A stretch of 41,784 nt of DNA from Acidobacteriota bacterium (GTDB taxonomy: Bacteria; Acidobacteriota; Aminicenantia; Aminicenantales; Aminicenantaceae), in contig DAOVDI010000011.1 of NCBI GenBank assembly GCA_030669585.1, positions 1 through 41,784 of the forward strand, given 5' to 3'. Positions 9,455 through 19,080 of the stretch are shown here, piece by piece. The notes below the pieces were generated by a model. That model saw only the letters and a list, made by a program, of their open reading frames with translations, ran no database searches and had not been told where the DNA came from. Each line of letters starts with the position of its first letter. Position 1 is the stretch's first letter. Both the position numbers and the translations under genes were made by a program.

Positions 9455-10426
9455 ATGACCAAAGACGAAATCATTAAAATCGGAAAAAGCGTCCTTGATA
9501 TCGAATCTAAGGCAGTTGAATCCCTGGCATCAAGACTGGATGACAACTTTGCTAATGCCGTTGAGCTGCTTTCTCAGTGTGAATCCAGGGTCATTGTGAC
9601 CGGGATGGGCAAATCAGGTCTTGTAGGGAGAAAAATCGCAGCTACTATGGCCAGCTGCGCAACCCCTGCTCTCTTCATACATGCCGCTGAGGCAGGGCAC
9701 GGCGATCTTGGAATGATCAGCGCAAAAGATGTGGTGATCGCCATATCATATAGCGGAGAAACCAATGAGCTTGTCTCTCTTTTGGGTTTTATTAAAAGGA
9801 TCGGAGTCAGCCTCATCAGTATCACGGGAAATCCAAAGTCCAAGCTTGCACAGTATAGTGACGTTGTCCTCCAGGCAGATGTCAAAAAGGAAGCAGAACC
9901 CAGCGGCCTCATTCCAACCGCAAGCTCCACGGCCGCCCTTGCCCTTGGCGATGCCCTGGCCATTGCTCTAATGCGAAAAAAAGGATTCGGGGAAGATGAA
10001 TTTGCCTCTTTCCATCCCAAAGGCGAACTCGCAAAAAAACTTATTAAGGTCAGCGCTTTAATGCACATTGGTTCCCAGATTCCTACGGTTCCCCAGAAAA
10101 CACTTATGAAGTCTGTTCTTGATGTTATGACTTCTAAAAAATTGGGCATGGCTTGTGTAATCGATAATGAGGACAGAATTTTAGGAGTTATCACTGATGG
10201 AGATTTAAGGAGGATTTTTCAGAAATACGGAGATGCTGCCCTTGAAAAATCAGCAATAGCCTGTATGACAGCAGCCCCTGTGACTATTGGGAAAAACAAT
10301 CTGGCCACAGAAGCACTGAAGCTTATGGAAGATCACAAGATAACTTCTCTTATCATCAAAGATCCAGAGGGGAGAATCGAAGGGATCATTCATCTTCATG
10401 ATCTCTGGCGCACGGAGATGTTCTGA
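9455..10426 (+). CDS. kdsD: Arabinose-5-phosphate isomerase (KdsD/KpsF, SIS plus two CBS domains)
   Basis: This enzyme isomerises ribulose 5-phosphate to arabinose 5-phosphate, the sugar used by KdsA. The 323-residue protein has a SIS domain (VIVTGMGKSGLVGRKIAATM, AGHGDLGMI, AISYSGETNEL, then LIPTASSTAALALGDALA) and two C-terminal CBS domains (the second includes ITDGDLRRIFQKYG and the end HLHDLWR). The ASFHPKGELAKKL linker is typical of KdsD/KpsF/GutQ. Its place between kdsA and kdsC argues for KdsD function. Its TGA overlaps the kdsC ATG by one base (TGATG). Confidence 0.95.
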   Translation: MTKDEIIKIGKSVLDIESKAVESLASRLDDNFANAVELLSQCESRVIVTGMGKSGLVGRKIAATMASCATPALFIHAAEAGHGDLGMISAKDVVIAISYSGETNELVSLLGFIKRIGVSLISITGNPKSKLAQYSDVVLQADVKKEAEPSGLIPTASSTAALALGDALAIALMRKKGFGEDEFASFHPKGELAKKLIKVSALMHIGSQIPTVPQKTLMKSVLDVMTSKKLGMACVIDNEDRILGVITDGDLRRIFQKYGDAALEKSAIACMTAAPVTIGKNNLATEALKLMEDHKITSLIIKDPEGRIEGIIHLHDLWRTEMF

Positions 10427-10974
10427 TGAATATAAAAGAGCGTGCTAGCAAGATAAAAATGATCCTCATGGATGTAGATGGAACTCTGACCGACGGAACT
10501 TTGGCTGTTTTACCAGACGGGGAAGAGTTGAAATCCTATTACGTCAGAGATGGGATGGGAATACTCATGGCGCATCTTATGGGCCTCAAGACAGGAATAA
10601 TCACCGGGAAAAAATCAAAGGCCCTGGAAAAAAGAGCCATCAAGCTTTATATCAGCGAACTGCACCAGGGTATTTTTAATAAAAAACAGACCCTGGAAGA
10701 AATTTGCCGCAAACATGAGCTTGATTTTCAAGAAATCGCTTATATCGGAGATGATCTGGGAGACCTGTCTGTCATTAAAGTCGCTGGTCTTTCAGCTGCA
10801 GTTGCGGATGCTCATCCTGAGATCAAGAAACACAGCCACATGATCTGCTCTTTATACGGAGGCAAAGGGGCTGTAAGAGAGTTTATCGATATCATCCTTG
10901 AATCCCAAGGATATACCTGGGATGCAATTGAGGAAAAATTTATAGCCCTTTGGACTAAAAATAATACAATTTGA
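10426..10974 (+). CDS. kdsC: KDO-8-phosphate phosphatase (HAD family)
   Basis: KdsC removes phosphate from KDO 8-phosphate to release KDO for KdsB. The 182-residue HAD-family protein has the nucleophile motif MDVDGTLTDG with both aspartates, the GMGI substrate loop (VRDGMGILMAHL), the motif II threonine region (GIITGKKSKALEKRA), and the metal-binding YIGDDLGDLSVI. It has no cap domain, as expected for the tetrameric C0-type KdsC. It completes a full four-enzyme KDO route in one operon. A 44-nt gap separates it from manB, with no promoter I can recognise. Confidence 0.95.
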   Translation: MNIKERASKIKMILMDVDGTLTDGTLAVLPDGEELKSYYVRDGMGILMAHLMGLKTGIITGKKSKALEKRAIKLYISELHQGIFNKKQTLEEICRKHELDFQEIAYIGDDLGDLSVIKVAGLSAAVADAHPEIKKHSHMICSLYGGKGAVREFIDIILESQGYTWDAIEEKFIALWTKNNTI

Positions 10975-11018
10975 ATCTGGGGCAATGAGCAGCCGATTTT
11001 GAAACAATGGAGATCATA

Positions 11019-12386
11019 ATGACAATCAAGCCGGAAATTTTCAGGCAATATGACATCAGGGGCATTGTGGACAAAGACCTGACACCAGAGACCGTGGAGC
11101 TCCTCGGGAAAGGAATAGGAACATATTTTCGAAAGCACTCCAAAAAAAGAGTCGCTCTGGGCTGGGACTGCCGATTGAGCTCTCCATCCTTCTCGGAATA
11201 TCTGTCCTCAGGTTTGCGGTCGACCGGCTGCGATGTGGTTCATCTTGGAATTATTCCCACTCCTCTTCTATATTTCTCCATCTACTACAAGGAGATGCAA
11301 GCCGGAGTCATGATCACAGGTTCTCATAATCCCCCCGAATATAACGGGTTTAAAATGATGTCCGGAAAAGACACTCTTTATGGAGATAACATTCAGGATA
11401 TTTTCGAGCTGATCAGAACCGGGGAGTTTATCCAGGAAGAAGGGGGGACGGCTTCTTCCTGCAACATTGTCCCCGAATACCAGGATTATGTTTTAAAAGG
11501 CATTCATCTTGACAGGTCATTAAAGGTCGTAGTGGATGCAGGGAACGGAACCGGCGGTGTAGTGGCTGTTCCGATCTTCAAAAAACTCGGGTGCGATGTT
11601 GTCGAACTCTACTGTGATATGGACGGACATTTTCCCAATCATCATCCTGACCCCACCCTTCCGGCTGCATTGGAAGATCTTATCAAGAAAGTGGCTGAAA
11701 CTGGAGCTGATCTAGGTATCTCTTACGACGGTGATGCGGACAGAATCGGAGTCATCAATGACCTGGGTCAGATCATTTGGGGAGACCAGCTCATGATCCT
11801 GTTTTCGAGAGATGTCCTGGCTAATCATCCCGGCGCCACGATCATCTCAGAAGTAAAGGCCTCACAAGTCCTATATGATGAGATCAAAAGACTGGGAGGC
11901 CGTCCTATTATGTGGAAAACCGGACATTCGTTTATCAAGAAAAAGATCAAGGACGAAAAGGCGCTTCTGGCAGGGGAGATGAGCGGGCATATCTTTTTTG
12001 CCGACAGGTTTTTCGGATTTGATGACGCAATTTATTCATCTGCCCGCCTGCTTGAAATCCTTTCAAGGTCTGATAAAAAACTCTCTGAACATCTGGAAAG
12101 CCTTCCCCGAACATTCACAACACCTGAAATCCGTATCTACGCATCAGAGCAAGTCAAATTTCGTATTGTTGAAGAGGTAAAAGCTGAACTGTCAAAAGAT
12201 CATTCAATAATAGACATTGATGGAGTTCGAGCCATTTTTCCCAAAGGATGGGCACTTGTCCGGGCTTCCAATACCCAGGCAGTTCTTGTTTTACGTTTCG
12301 AGGCGAAAACAGAAGAGGATTTACGGATCATCCGCAGTGAAGTGGAAAAAACAGTAGAAAACGTTATTAAAAGGCTTGGAGAATGA
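11019..12386 (+). CDS. manB: Phosphomannomutase/phosphoglucomutase
   Basis: The enzyme interconverts hexose 6- and 1-phosphates, here most likely mannose 6-phosphate to mannose 1-phosphate for ManC. The 455-residue alpha-D-phosphohexomutase has IFRQYDIRGIVDKDLTPE, the catalytic serine loop GVMITGSHNPPEYNGFKM, the metal-binding SYDGDADRIGVIND, the sugar-binding GEMSGHIFF, and a C-terminal phosphate loop (VRASNTQAVLVLRFEA). I chose ATG 11019 because GGAG lies 6 nt upstream; an ATG 12 nt earlier would overlap that Shine-Dalgarno. The next gene starts at an ATGA overlap. Dual use on glucose phosphates is possible. Confidence 0.92.
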   Translation: MTIKPEIFRQYDIRGIVDKDLTPETVELLGKGIGTYFRKHSKKRVALGWDCRLSSPSFSEYLSSGLRSTGCDVVHLGIIPTPLLYFSIYYKEMQAGVMITGSHNPPEYNGFKMMSGKDTLYGDNIQDIFELIRTGEFIQEEGGTASSCNIVPEYQDYVLKGIHLDRSLKVVVDAGNGTGGVVAVPIFKKLGCDVVELYCDMDGHFPNHHPDPTLPAALEDLIKKVAETGADLGISYDGDADRIGVINDLGQIIWGDQLMILFSRDVLANHPGATIISEVKASQVLYDEIKRLGGRPIMWKTGHSFIKKKIKDEKALLAGEMSGHIFFADRFFGFDDAIYSSARLLEILSRSDKKLSEHLESLPRTFTTPEIRIYASEQVKFRIVEEVKAELSKDHSIIDIDGVRAIFPKGWALVRASNTQAVLVLRFEAKTEEDLRIIRSEVEKTVENVIKRLGE

Positions 12387-13471
12387 GCACGGAAATGGAT
12401 TTTCGCGCAGTCATAATGGCAGGCGGGATCGGAACAAGGTTCTGGCCTCTCAGCCGGAGAAAAACACCAAAACAATTTCTTCCAATCATCAGCGAAAAAA
12501 CAATGATAGAGGAAACAGCCAACCGGCTGCTTCCATGGGTCCCGCACAGTAAGATATTCACTATTGCCGATAGCGTCCAGACAAAGGGAATCCGGCAGTT
12601 CCTTCCAGAAATTCCCAAAGCCAACATGATCGTCGAACCTAAAGGCCGGAACACAGCGCCTTCGTTGATTCTCGCAACAGCCCACATCTATCTCCAAAAT
12701 CCAGAGGCGGTTATTGCTGCGCTTCCCGCAGATCATCTGATCAAGGATAAGCGCCGATTTCTTAAAAAGCTTCAGTCAGGAGCTTCTGCGGCTGCACAGG
12801 GCGCTCATCTCATAACTTTTGGTATTCCCCCGGCCCATCCATCAACCGGATACGGCTATATCCATTTTTCAAAAGAAAAACCGGCCAACTACGGGGGCGA
12901 TCAATTTTTCAGTGTGATCCGATTTGAAGAAAAGCCTCCCTATAAGCGGGCCTGCTCATTTCTTGAGTCAGGCGATTATTTCTGGAACTCAGGGATGTTT
13001 CTCTGGCGAGCCTCTGTCTTTGTTGATAAGCTCGAAAAACACGCTCCCGAGATGTTTGTCTTCTGGAAGAAAATCCTTGCAGCCATTAAAAAGAACGATG
13101 AACAGGCGCTTACAACCATATTCAACGAAATAACAGCCAGATCCATTGACTATGCTCTTATGGAGAGGGCTCAGGGGGTCATAGTATGTCAGGGGGATTT
13201 TGGCTGGTCTGATGTAGGTTCCTGGTCAGCGCTACCGGATATTTGGGGTGTGGATAAACAGAATAATTCCCACCGAGGAGAATGTCTTTCCCTGGATTCT
13301 GAAAACTGCCTTGTTCTGAACCCTGATAAGCTTACTGCCCTGGTCGGAGTTAAAGATCTCATCATCGTTGATACAGAAGACGCCCTTCTTATCTGTAGAA
13401 AGGACCTGGACCAAAAGGTCAAGGACATAGTAATAAAGCTCAATAAATCAGGTCGAACCGACCTGCTTTAA
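12383..13471 (+). CDS. manC: Mannose-1-phosphate guanylyltransferase (GDP-mannose pyrophosphorylase)
   Basis: ManC makes GDP-mannose from GTP and mannose 1-phosphate. The 362-residue protein has the nucleotidyltransferase signature AVIMAGGIGTRFWPLSRRK followed by TPKQFLPI, then VEPKGRNTAPSLILA, ALPADHLIKD, the FEEKP motif and ERAQGVIVCQGDFGWSDVGS. It is the short form without a fused isomerase domain. GGAG precedes the ATG, which overlaps the manB stop. A perfect 7-bp inverted repeat at 13449-13465 overlaps the last codons. GDP-mannose could feed LPS or glycan synthesis, but the user gene is not in the window. Confidence 0.94.
   Translation: MSTEMDFRAVIMAGGIGTRFWPLSRRKTPKQFLPIISEKTMIEETANRLLPWVPHSKIFTIADSVQTKGIRQFLPEIPKANMIVEPKGRNTAPSLILATAHIYLQNPEAVIAALPADHLIKDKRRFLKKLQSGASAAAQGAHLITFGIPPAHPSTGYGYIHFSKEKPANYGGDQFFSVIRFEEKPPYKRACSFLESGDYFWNSGMFLWRASVFVDKLEKHAPEMFVFWKKILAAIKKNDEQALTTIFNEITARSIDYALMERAQGVIVCQGDFGWSDVGSWSALPDIWGVDKQNNSHRGECLSLDSENCLVLNPDKLTALVGVKDLIIVDTEDALLICRKDLDQKVKDIVIKLNKSGRTDLL
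13449..13465. terminator. Possible bidirectional terminator hairpin at the manC/ATPase convergence
   Basis: CAGGTCG and CGACCTG form a perfect 7-bp stem with an AAC loop. The hairpin lies inside the last codons of manC, between two convergent genes. The following plus-strand sequence is only weakly T-rich (CTTTAAC); on the minus strand ATTTATT follows. Without a clear U-tract this is a tentative call. Confidence 0.4.
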
Positions 13472-13493
13472 CAAATACAGATATTCATATGAT

Positions 13494-14873
13494 TTAATAA
13501 TAGGGGAGTAATAACACCTCTTCATGTTCCTTCGCATACATCTTCAACTCCGGAGAGAATCCCATTTTGGAGAATAATCCATAGTACTTTTCCTTTGCAC
13601 CGGGAAATCTTTCCGCCTTCTTCCTCAGTTTTTGCAGGGACTCCACACCTAACTTTTTCTCGGTCCACATGCATGAACAAAAAAGGCACGATCCTGAATT
13701 GTTAAAGGCTACAGCATCGAGAGCTGTCTGCCGATCCCACCATGAACCGATTTTTTCTGCTGCAAACGGGAGTTTTTGATATTTATTATACCTCTTCAGC
13801 CTCTGAATACAGATCTCCTTAAATGTCACTCTGGTAAAATCATCAAGATCTGGTAAAATCATCTGCCTCCAGACATATGCCGTATCGGACATCTCAAGAA
13901 AACTCAGATTTGGAATAATAAATCTAAACCAGAACCTGAAAAAAGAATCATTAAATACATACATACCTTTACGCGACGCTTCTGGATCGGGGTCTGTGAT
14001 TGGACAGATCCTCTTGATAATATAGAGCTTTCTCAACACATACAAATATTTGTTCACCATGTGAACGTCACGGAATCCTGTTTCTTCGACAATGTCATTG
14101 ACTCGGTTATTGTTAAGGGCGATCGCCCTGAGAATAGCAAAATATAAAAAAGGTTCCCTGAGTTCTTTGAGAAGGAGAAAGAGTGGTTCCCGATATAAAA
14201 AAGAATCCTTATCGAGGATTTCCTTTTTCACATTCTGCTCCACTGTTTTCATCCTGTTAAATCGTTGAAGATACGCCGGCTTGCCCCCAAGAATAGCATA
14301 TGTGTAAACTTTCTTATGGGCAGAAAAGTCGGGGTAGAAGGAGGCGGCTTGCTCAAACTTGAGCGGCTCCAATTCCATAAACTCAACGACAGCATTTGGA
14401 TCTCCCCAAGTCCTGTTCAAATATTCACCCTCCATAGATCCGCAATCCGATCCGCTTAGAATTATAAAAAGATCCCTTTTTTTGCCGAATTCTTTACAAT
14501 TTCTTTCAAGCAGATCCCACATTGTCCTTACGGATTCACACAGAACAGGAAATTCATCAATAATAATCAGTGGGATCTTAATCGCCATTGTTTCAAATAC
14601 ATATTTAAGAACAACATCCCACGAATTGTTTTTCTTGGATCTGAAAAAACGGGAATTTGATACATAAAAAGCCCTCTCTTTGAACCTGGTCAACTGCCCC
14701 TGAGAAGAGGAAAAACCACTGGAATAAAAGAACGCTGTTTTATTCCCAATGAAATGAGTTAATAATTCGGTCTTGCCGATTCCCGGACGCCCGGAAAGGA
14801 AAAGGAGTTTAAGTCCTTCCCTTCTTGACATGTTTTCTAAAAACAAGAGCTCTTTGGTTCTATCAATGAACAT
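13494..14873 (-). CDS. Archaeal-type AAA ATPase with C-terminal DUF234 domain
   Basis: The 459-residue protein belongs to the ATPase_2/DUF234 family, common in archaea and scattered in bacteria, with no settled function. The N-terminal STAND-like ATPase has Walker A GRPGIGKTE (28-36), Walker B PLIIIDEFP (101-109) and a sensor-like FIILSGSD. A winged-helix segment follows (about 245-290), then a DUF234 region (MYVFNDSFFRFWFRF, IGSWWDRQTALDAVAF). DUF234 is usually a PD-(D/E)XK-like nuclease with E-x-K before W; here that place reads CSCMW (399-403), so it may be inactive. ATG 14873 has a near-perfect AAGGCGGT upstream; a TTG at 14897 would fall in the -10 box. It stands alone between operons and is probably acquired. 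Confidence 0.85.
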   Translation of the reverse strand: MFIDRTKELLFLENMSRREGLKLLFLSGRPGIGKTELLTHFIGNKTAFFYSSGFSSSQGQLTRFKERAFYVSNSRFFRSKKNNSWDVVLKYVFETMAIKIPLIIIDEFPVLCESVRTMWDLLERNCKEFGKKRDLFIILSGSDCGSMEGEYLNRTWGDPNAVVEFMELEPLKFEQAASFYPDFSAHKKVYTYAILGGKPAYLQRFNRMKTVEQNVKKEILDKDSFLYREPLFLLLKELREPFLYFAILRAIALNNNRVNDIVEETGFRDVHMVNKYLYVLRKLYIIKRICPITDPDPEASRKGMYVFNDSFFRFWFRFIIPNLSFLEMSDTAYVWRQMILPDLDDFTRVTFKEICIQRLKRYNKYQKLPFAAEKIGSWWDRQTALDAVAFNNSGSCLFCSCMWTEKKLGVESLQKLRKKAERFPGAKEKYYGLFSKMGFSPELKMYAKEHEEVLLLPYY

Positions 14874-14896
14874 ATTACCGCCTTTATATACACTCA

Positions 14897-14924
14897 AGTA
14901 TATTATTCCCGGCGGTCAAGTCAA
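14897..14924 (-). promoter_or_regulatory. Sigma-70-type promoter of the DUF234 ATPase gene
   Basis: Reading the minus strand, TTGACT (14919-14924) and TATACT (14897-14902) are separated by 16 bp. A transcript would start near 14890, leaving a leader of about 17 nt that contains the AAGGCGGT ribosome-binding site. It is the clearest reason to start the CDS at 14873. Confidence 0.7.
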
Positions 14925-14946
14925 GAGATTTTTTAAAGCCTGGGCT

Positions 14947-14964
14947 CGTGAATAATCTGGGTTG
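14947..14964 (+). repeat. Interspersed repeat core (copy 1)
   Basis: CGTGAATAATCTGGGTTG is one of at least four intergenic copies of an 18-20 bp motif (others at 28431, 37325, and inverted at 37704-37720). This copy lies between the ATPase promoter and the aspS stop, next to the small palindrome AGCCTGGGCT. Confidence 0.6.
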
Positions 14965-14976
14965 TTAATATTTTCT

Positions 14977-16746
14977 TTATTTTTGATCTGTGAACTTCAA
15001 CCCGAGATCTGCGATCTGCTTTTCTGTCGCAGGAGAAGGAGCATTTGTCAACAGAGAAAGAGAGCTTGTTGTTTTGGGAAAGGCGATAACATCTCTGATG
15101 GATTCTTCTCCAGCCAGAATCATGACGATGCGGTCAAAGCCAAGAGCTATCCCGCCGTGAGGAGGAGCGCCATAACGCAGAGCTTTCAGAAAAAAGCCAA
15201 ATTTTTCTTCGTATTCTTTTATGGACAGGCCCAGTTTGCCAAATATCTTTTTTTGCAGATCCAGGTTATGGATTCGAATTGATCCTCCCCCGATCTCTAC
15301 CCCATTAAGAACCAAGTCGTAGGCCTTTGCTCTGACCCTGGCAGGATCCTGATCTAATAACGACAGATCCTCATCCATTGGGGACGTGAAGGGGTGGTGC
15401 ATGGAAACCAGGCGCTCTTCCTCTTTGCTCCATTCAAAAAGAGGAAAGTCCGTTACCCAGGCGAAAGAAAACATCTGCTCTTTATTATTTTCTTCCTGAC
15501 CAAGGTCATTCCGGATCTCTCCCAGGATATTTGCTGCCTTGTATCTTTCATCCGCAACAAGCAAGAGAAGGTCCTCATTCTTTGCACCGCTTTTATTCCA
15601 GAGAAGTTTAAAATCCTCTTCTTCAAGTTTTAAGGAGGATTTGAATTCATCCTGCTTTTTTATCCATATGATGCCCTTCCCGCCGAGGTCCCTGGCCCTC
15701 TGGTTCAGTTTATCCAGGCGGCCTCGCGAAAGATTGCCGGCTTTTTTAACCACAAGTGTCTTTAAAAAAGAACCTGAAGCAATAGCATCCTGAATAATCC
15801 GGGAACCAACCTGTTTTCCCGTCTCAGTCAAGTCGCTGATCTCCATCCCGAATCTCAGATCCGGCTTGTCTGTCCCGAACCTTGACATGCTTTCCTCATA
15901 AGTAAACCTAGGAAACGGGCCGGAGACAGAAATATCGAGGAGCCCTAAAAGTTCTGCCATCAGGTTTTCCACCAGATCAAAAATATCCGCGCTCTCAACA
16001 AAGCTCATTTCCACATCTATCTGAGTGAACTCCGGCTGTCTATCGGCCCTTAGATCTTCGTCTCTAAAACAACGGACGATCTGGAAATAGCGGTCAAATC
16101 CGGAGATCATGAGTAACTGTTTAAAAAGCTGCGGAGATTGAGGCAAGGCAAAAAATCGTCCTTTATATATCCGACTGGGCACAATATAATCTCGGGCGCC
16201 CTCTGGTGTGGATTTGGTCAGGAATGGGGTCTCTATCTCATAAAATCCGTTATCATTAAAATAATTTCGGGTCTTGATTGCTGCCTGATGGCGCAGCTTT
16301 AAATTTTTCTGCATGGAAGGCCGGCGCAGATCCAGGTATCGATATTTGAAACGGAGCCCTTCTGAGGCCTGGACAGGATCCGACACAACAAATGGCGAAA
16401 CATCTGCTGTGTTTAAAATGATCATTTCCTTGGCCCTGACTTCGACCTCCCCTGTCGAAATCCGCGGGTTTTTATCTTTTTCTCCTCGCTCTTCTACAAC
16501 CCCCCTGACTCCCAGAACCGTTTCCATCCGGGTATTTCTTGCTTTGGCCAGCAATTCTTTATCCTCGCCCGAAACCACGATCTGTATCAAGCCCTCTCTG
16601 TCTCTAAGATCGATAAAAATCAGATTCCCCATATCTCTGAACCGGTGAACCCATCCTAACAAGGTAACCTTTTTCCCGACATGTGCCGCATGCAGTTCGC
16701 CGCAGTACATCGTTTTTTTCCATTCAGTTAAATTCAGGGATTCCAT
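14977..16746 (-). CDS. aspS: Aspartyl-tRNA synthetase
   Basis: AspRS charges tRNA-Asp (and tRNA-Asn in organisms with a non-discriminating form). The 589-residue bacterial-type class II enzyme has an N-terminal OB-fold ([20 protein letters not shown]), motif 2 ([20 protein letters not shown]), a bacterial GAD insertion domain, and motif 3 ([14 protein letters not shown]). It ends with a short charged tail. AAGGAT 7 nt upstream supports ATG 16746. It is the last gene of the accA-hisS-aspS run, 29 nt after hisS; the hisS-aspS pairing is common in bacteria. Whether it is discriminating cannot be judged by eye. Confidence 0.97.
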   Translation of the reverse strand: MESLNLTEWKKTMYCGELHAAHVGKKVTLLGWVHRFRDMGNLIFIDLRDREGLIQIVVSGEDKELLAKARNTRMETVLGVRGVVEERGEKDKNPRISTGEVEVRAKEMIILNTADVSPFVVSDPVQASEGLRFKYRYLDLRRPSMQKNLKLRHQAAIKTRNYFNDNGFYEIETPFLTKSTPEGARDYIVPSRIYKGRFFALPQSPQLFKQLLMISGFDRYFQIVRCFRDEDLRADRQPEFTQIDVEMSFVESADIFDLVENLMAELLGLLDISVSGPFPRFTYEESMSRFGTDKPDLRFGMEISDLTETGKQVGSRIIQDAIASGSFLKTLVVKKAGNLSRGRLDKLNQRARDLGGKGIIWIKKQDEFKSSLKLEEEDFKLLWNKSGAKNEDLLLLVADERYKAANILGEIRNDLGQEENNKEQMFSFAWVTDFPLFEWSKEEERLVSMHHPFTSPMDEDLSLLDQDPARVRAKAYDLVLNGVEIGGGSIRIHNLDLQKKIFGKLGLSIKEYEEKFGFFLKALRYGAPPHGGIALGFDRIVMILAGEESIRDVIAFPKTTSSLSLLTNAPSPATEKQIADLGLKFTDQK

Positions 16747-16775
16747 TATTCTATCCTTTGTGATGCAGGACCCGG

Positions 16776-18041
16776 CTAATTCGTCCTGCGGATATGCTTA
16801 AGGATCTCTTCCTTCGTCACGGTATCCTGATGGGCAGTCTTCATGTTTTTAAGCTGGAAAGTTCCTTTTTTGACTTCATCCTCACCGATTATTAGTACCC
16901 AGGCTGCATTCAGTTTATTGGCGCGACTCAGTTGATTTCTTAGGCTTCGCTCCCGGTATTCAACAAGACACTTAACTCCATTTTCCCTCAGAAACCTTGC
17001 CACTTCCATTGCGGCTGATTTGGCCTCATCCCCCAGATAAATGAGATACAACCATTCCTGCTGATTCTCTTCTACAGAAACAATTGAAAGGAGCCTTTCC
17101 ACTCCCACAGCAAAACCAGTACCGCAGATATCAGGACCACCGAATTCCTTCATCATATCATCATATCTGCCGCCGCCAAGGACAGCATCCTGAGCGCCCA
17201 GACTTCGGGAGGAGAATTCAAAAGTGGTCTTTGTATAATAATCAAGTCCGCGGACAAGACTCGGCTCAATGGAGTATGAAATATCAAACGCATCCAGATA
17301 TTTACAGAATTGTTTAAAATGCTCATCGCACTCGGGACAGAGAAAATCTGTTATTTTGGGAAACTCTATGGAAATTTCTTTACATGCTTCAACTTTGCAG
17401 TCAAAGATCCTCAAAGGATTGGTGCCGATCTTTCTCTGACAGTCCGGGCAGAGCCGGGAGCGGGACTCTTCTGCTTTTTGTTTCAGTTTCTCGCGATAGC
17501 CCGGCCGGCAGGTCTGACAGCCAACTGAATTGACTAAAACATCTGTATCTGTCACTCCCATTCTTGTGAGAAGATTCTTTGCCATCTCCACGATCTCGGC
17601 ATCGATCGCCGGATCCTTCTCCCCAAAAACTTCTATATCTATCTGGTGGAATTGACGATAACGTCCCTTCTGCGGTTTATCATAACGGAACATCGGTCCG
17701 ATAAAATAAAACCTGAGCGGCTGAGGCTGAAGGTTCAGCCTGTTTTCAATGATGGATCGCACAACCGAAGGTGTGTATTCCGGCCGCAAGGTAATAGACC
17801 GTCCCCCCTTGTCGACAAATGTATACATTTCTTTAGTAACTATATCGGTCGTCGAACCTGTTCCTTTGATGAACAGCTCTGTGGCTTCAAAAACAGGTGT
17901 GCGTATTTCTCTGTATCCATACCGTTCAAATACAAGTCTTGCTTCCGTTTCCAGCTTCTGCCATTTCCAGATTTCATCCGGAAGAATATCTTTTGTTCCC
18001 TTTATGGCGTTTATCTGCTTTTTTTTTGCCTGATCATTCAT
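16776..18041 (-). CDS. hisS: Histidyl-tRNA synthetase
   Basis: HisRS charges tRNA-His. The 421-residue class II protein has [10 protein letters not shown] at the N-terminus, motif 2 [18 protein letters not shown] and [20 protein letters not shown], the histidine-binding [25 protein letters not shown], and a C-terminal anticodon-binding domain ([19 protein letters not shown]). An insertion carries four CxxC-like pairs ([20 protein letters not shown]), suggesting a zinc knuckle. Its ATG overlaps the accA stop (ATGA). Identity is secure. Confidence 0.97.
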   Translation of the reverse strand: MNDQAKKKQINAIKGTKDILPDEIWKWQKLETEARLVFERYGYREIRTPVFEATELFIKGTGSTTDIVTKEMYTFVDKGGRSITLRPEYTPSVVRSIIENRLNLQPQPLRFYFIGPMFRYDKPQKGRYRQFHQIDIEVFGEKDPAIDAEIVEMAKNLLTRMGVTDTDVLVNSVGCQTCRPGYREKLKQKAEESRSRLCPDCQRKIGTNPLRIFDCKVEACKEISIEFPKITDFLCPECDEHFKQFCKYLDAFDISYSIEPSLVRGLDYYTKTTFEFSSRSLGAQDAVLGGGRYDDMMKEFGGPDICGTGFAVGVERLLSIVSVEENQQEWLYLIYLGDEAKSAAMEVARFLRENGVKCLVEYRERSLRNQLSRANKLNAAWVLIIGEDEVKKGTFQLKNMKTAHQDTVTKEEILKHIRRTN

Positions 18042-18994
18042 TTCTCTTCATAGATGCCTATCTGCCTGAATTTCTCATATCTTTCGTTAAGCATCTCCTC
18101 GACTGTTTTATTTTTCAGCCTACTCAGTGTTTTCTGTAGAGACTTGTCCAGGTTTTTAAACATTGTTTCATAATCAACATGAGCCCCGCCCGGAGGTTCT
18201 GGAATGATCTCATCAATAATTCCGAACCCCTTCAGATCCTTGGCCAGAAACTTAAGATTTTCAGCAGCCTGTTTGACAGCGCCCTGGTCCTTCCAGAGAA
18301 TGGCAGCACAGCCCTCCGGGGAAATGACAGAATAGAAGGAATACTGGAGCATCAGGATAGCATCTCCTACTCCCACGGCAAGAGCACCGCCGCTTCCTCC
18401 TTCTCCGATGACGATATTAACGACAGGGACCCTTAAAAGGGAAATTTCCTTAAGGTTGTTAGCAATAGCCTCTGCTTGTCCTCGTTCCTCTGCCTGAATA
18501 CCTGGATAGGCCCCAGGAGTATCGATCAAAGTAACCACCGGAAAGCCGAATTTTTCGGCCAGCTTCATGATCCGCAGGGCCTTTCGATAACCTTCGGGAT
18601 TGGGTTGTCCAAAATTTCTCATGAGCCTGTTCCGCGTCGACCGTCCTTTTTGATGCCCGATAACAGCCGTTGTTTTCCCCTTGTAAAATCCAAACCCTGC
18701 AATAAGGGCGGGATCGTCTCCGGCTCGACGGTCTCCATGAAGCTCTATAAAGCCTTCAAAAAGAGCATCAATATAATCCAGTGTATAAGGCCTCTGGGGA
18801 TGCCGCGCGATCTGGACGAAATGAAAGGGTGTCAATTCAGGCGCGATTCCGGCCCATTCTTTCTCAATTTTAGTGCGGAGGCGCGCAATTTTATCCTCTT
18901 TTAAGGGATCTTCGCTTTCCTGCAGATCATCGATCTTCTGTTTTATCTCAATGACATTTTTTTCCAACTTATAAAAATCTTTTTCTTTTTCCAT
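18038..18994 (-). CDS. accA: Acetyl-CoA carboxylase carboxyltransferase subunit alpha
   Basis: AccA with AccD transfers carboxyl from biotin to acetyl-CoA, the first step of fatty acid synthesis. The 318-residue protein has the N-terminal helical region followed by the carboxyltransferase fold: FVQIARHPQRPYTLDYIDAL, FIELHGDRRAGDDPALIAG, VTLIDTPGAYPGIQAEERGQ, and the oxyanion-hole loops in VIGEGGSGGALA and SVISPEGCAAILWKD. accD is not in the window. A TTGAAT-N17-TAGAAT promoter lies 32 nt upstream, so accA-hisS-aspS may be a separate transcript from the sigma module above it. No strong Shine-Dalgarno is visible. Confidence 0.97.
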   Translation of the reverse strand: MEKEKDFYKLEKNVIEIKQKIDDLQESEDPLKEDKIARLRTKIEKEWAGIAPELTPFHFVQIARHPQRPYTLDYIDALFEGFIELHGDRRAGDDPALIAGFGFYKGKTTAVIGHQKGRSTRNRLMRNFGQPNPEGYRKALRIMKLAEKFGFPVVTLIDTPGAYPGIQAEERGQAEAIANNLKEISLLRVPVVNIVIGEGGSGGALAVGVGDAILMLQYSFYSVISPEGCAAILWKDQGAVKQAAENLKFLAKDLKGFGIIDEIIPEPPGGAHVDYETMFKNLDKSLQKTLSRLKNKTVEEMLNERYEKFRQIGIYEEK

Positions 18995-19025
18995 GTGATT
19001 TCAATTATAAAAAGAAGATCAATCT

Positions 19026-19054
19026 ATTCTAATTGTTTAAAGTAATTAATTCAA
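19026..19054 (-). promoter_or_regulatory. Promoter for accA-hisS-aspS
   Basis: On the minus strand TTGAAT (19049-19054) and TAGAAT (19026-19031) are spaced by exactly 17 bp in an AT-rich gap. A start near 19019 would give a leader of about 25 nt before the accA ATG. Confidence 0.6.
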
Positions 19055-19080
19055 GACAACTGGAAGATTCAGACAAGATG

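Noticed and set aside
9574-10194. 206-codon antisense ORF opposite kdsD
   Set aside because: kdsD is complete with all motifs on the other strand; the antisense frame has no ribosome-binding site or known domain.
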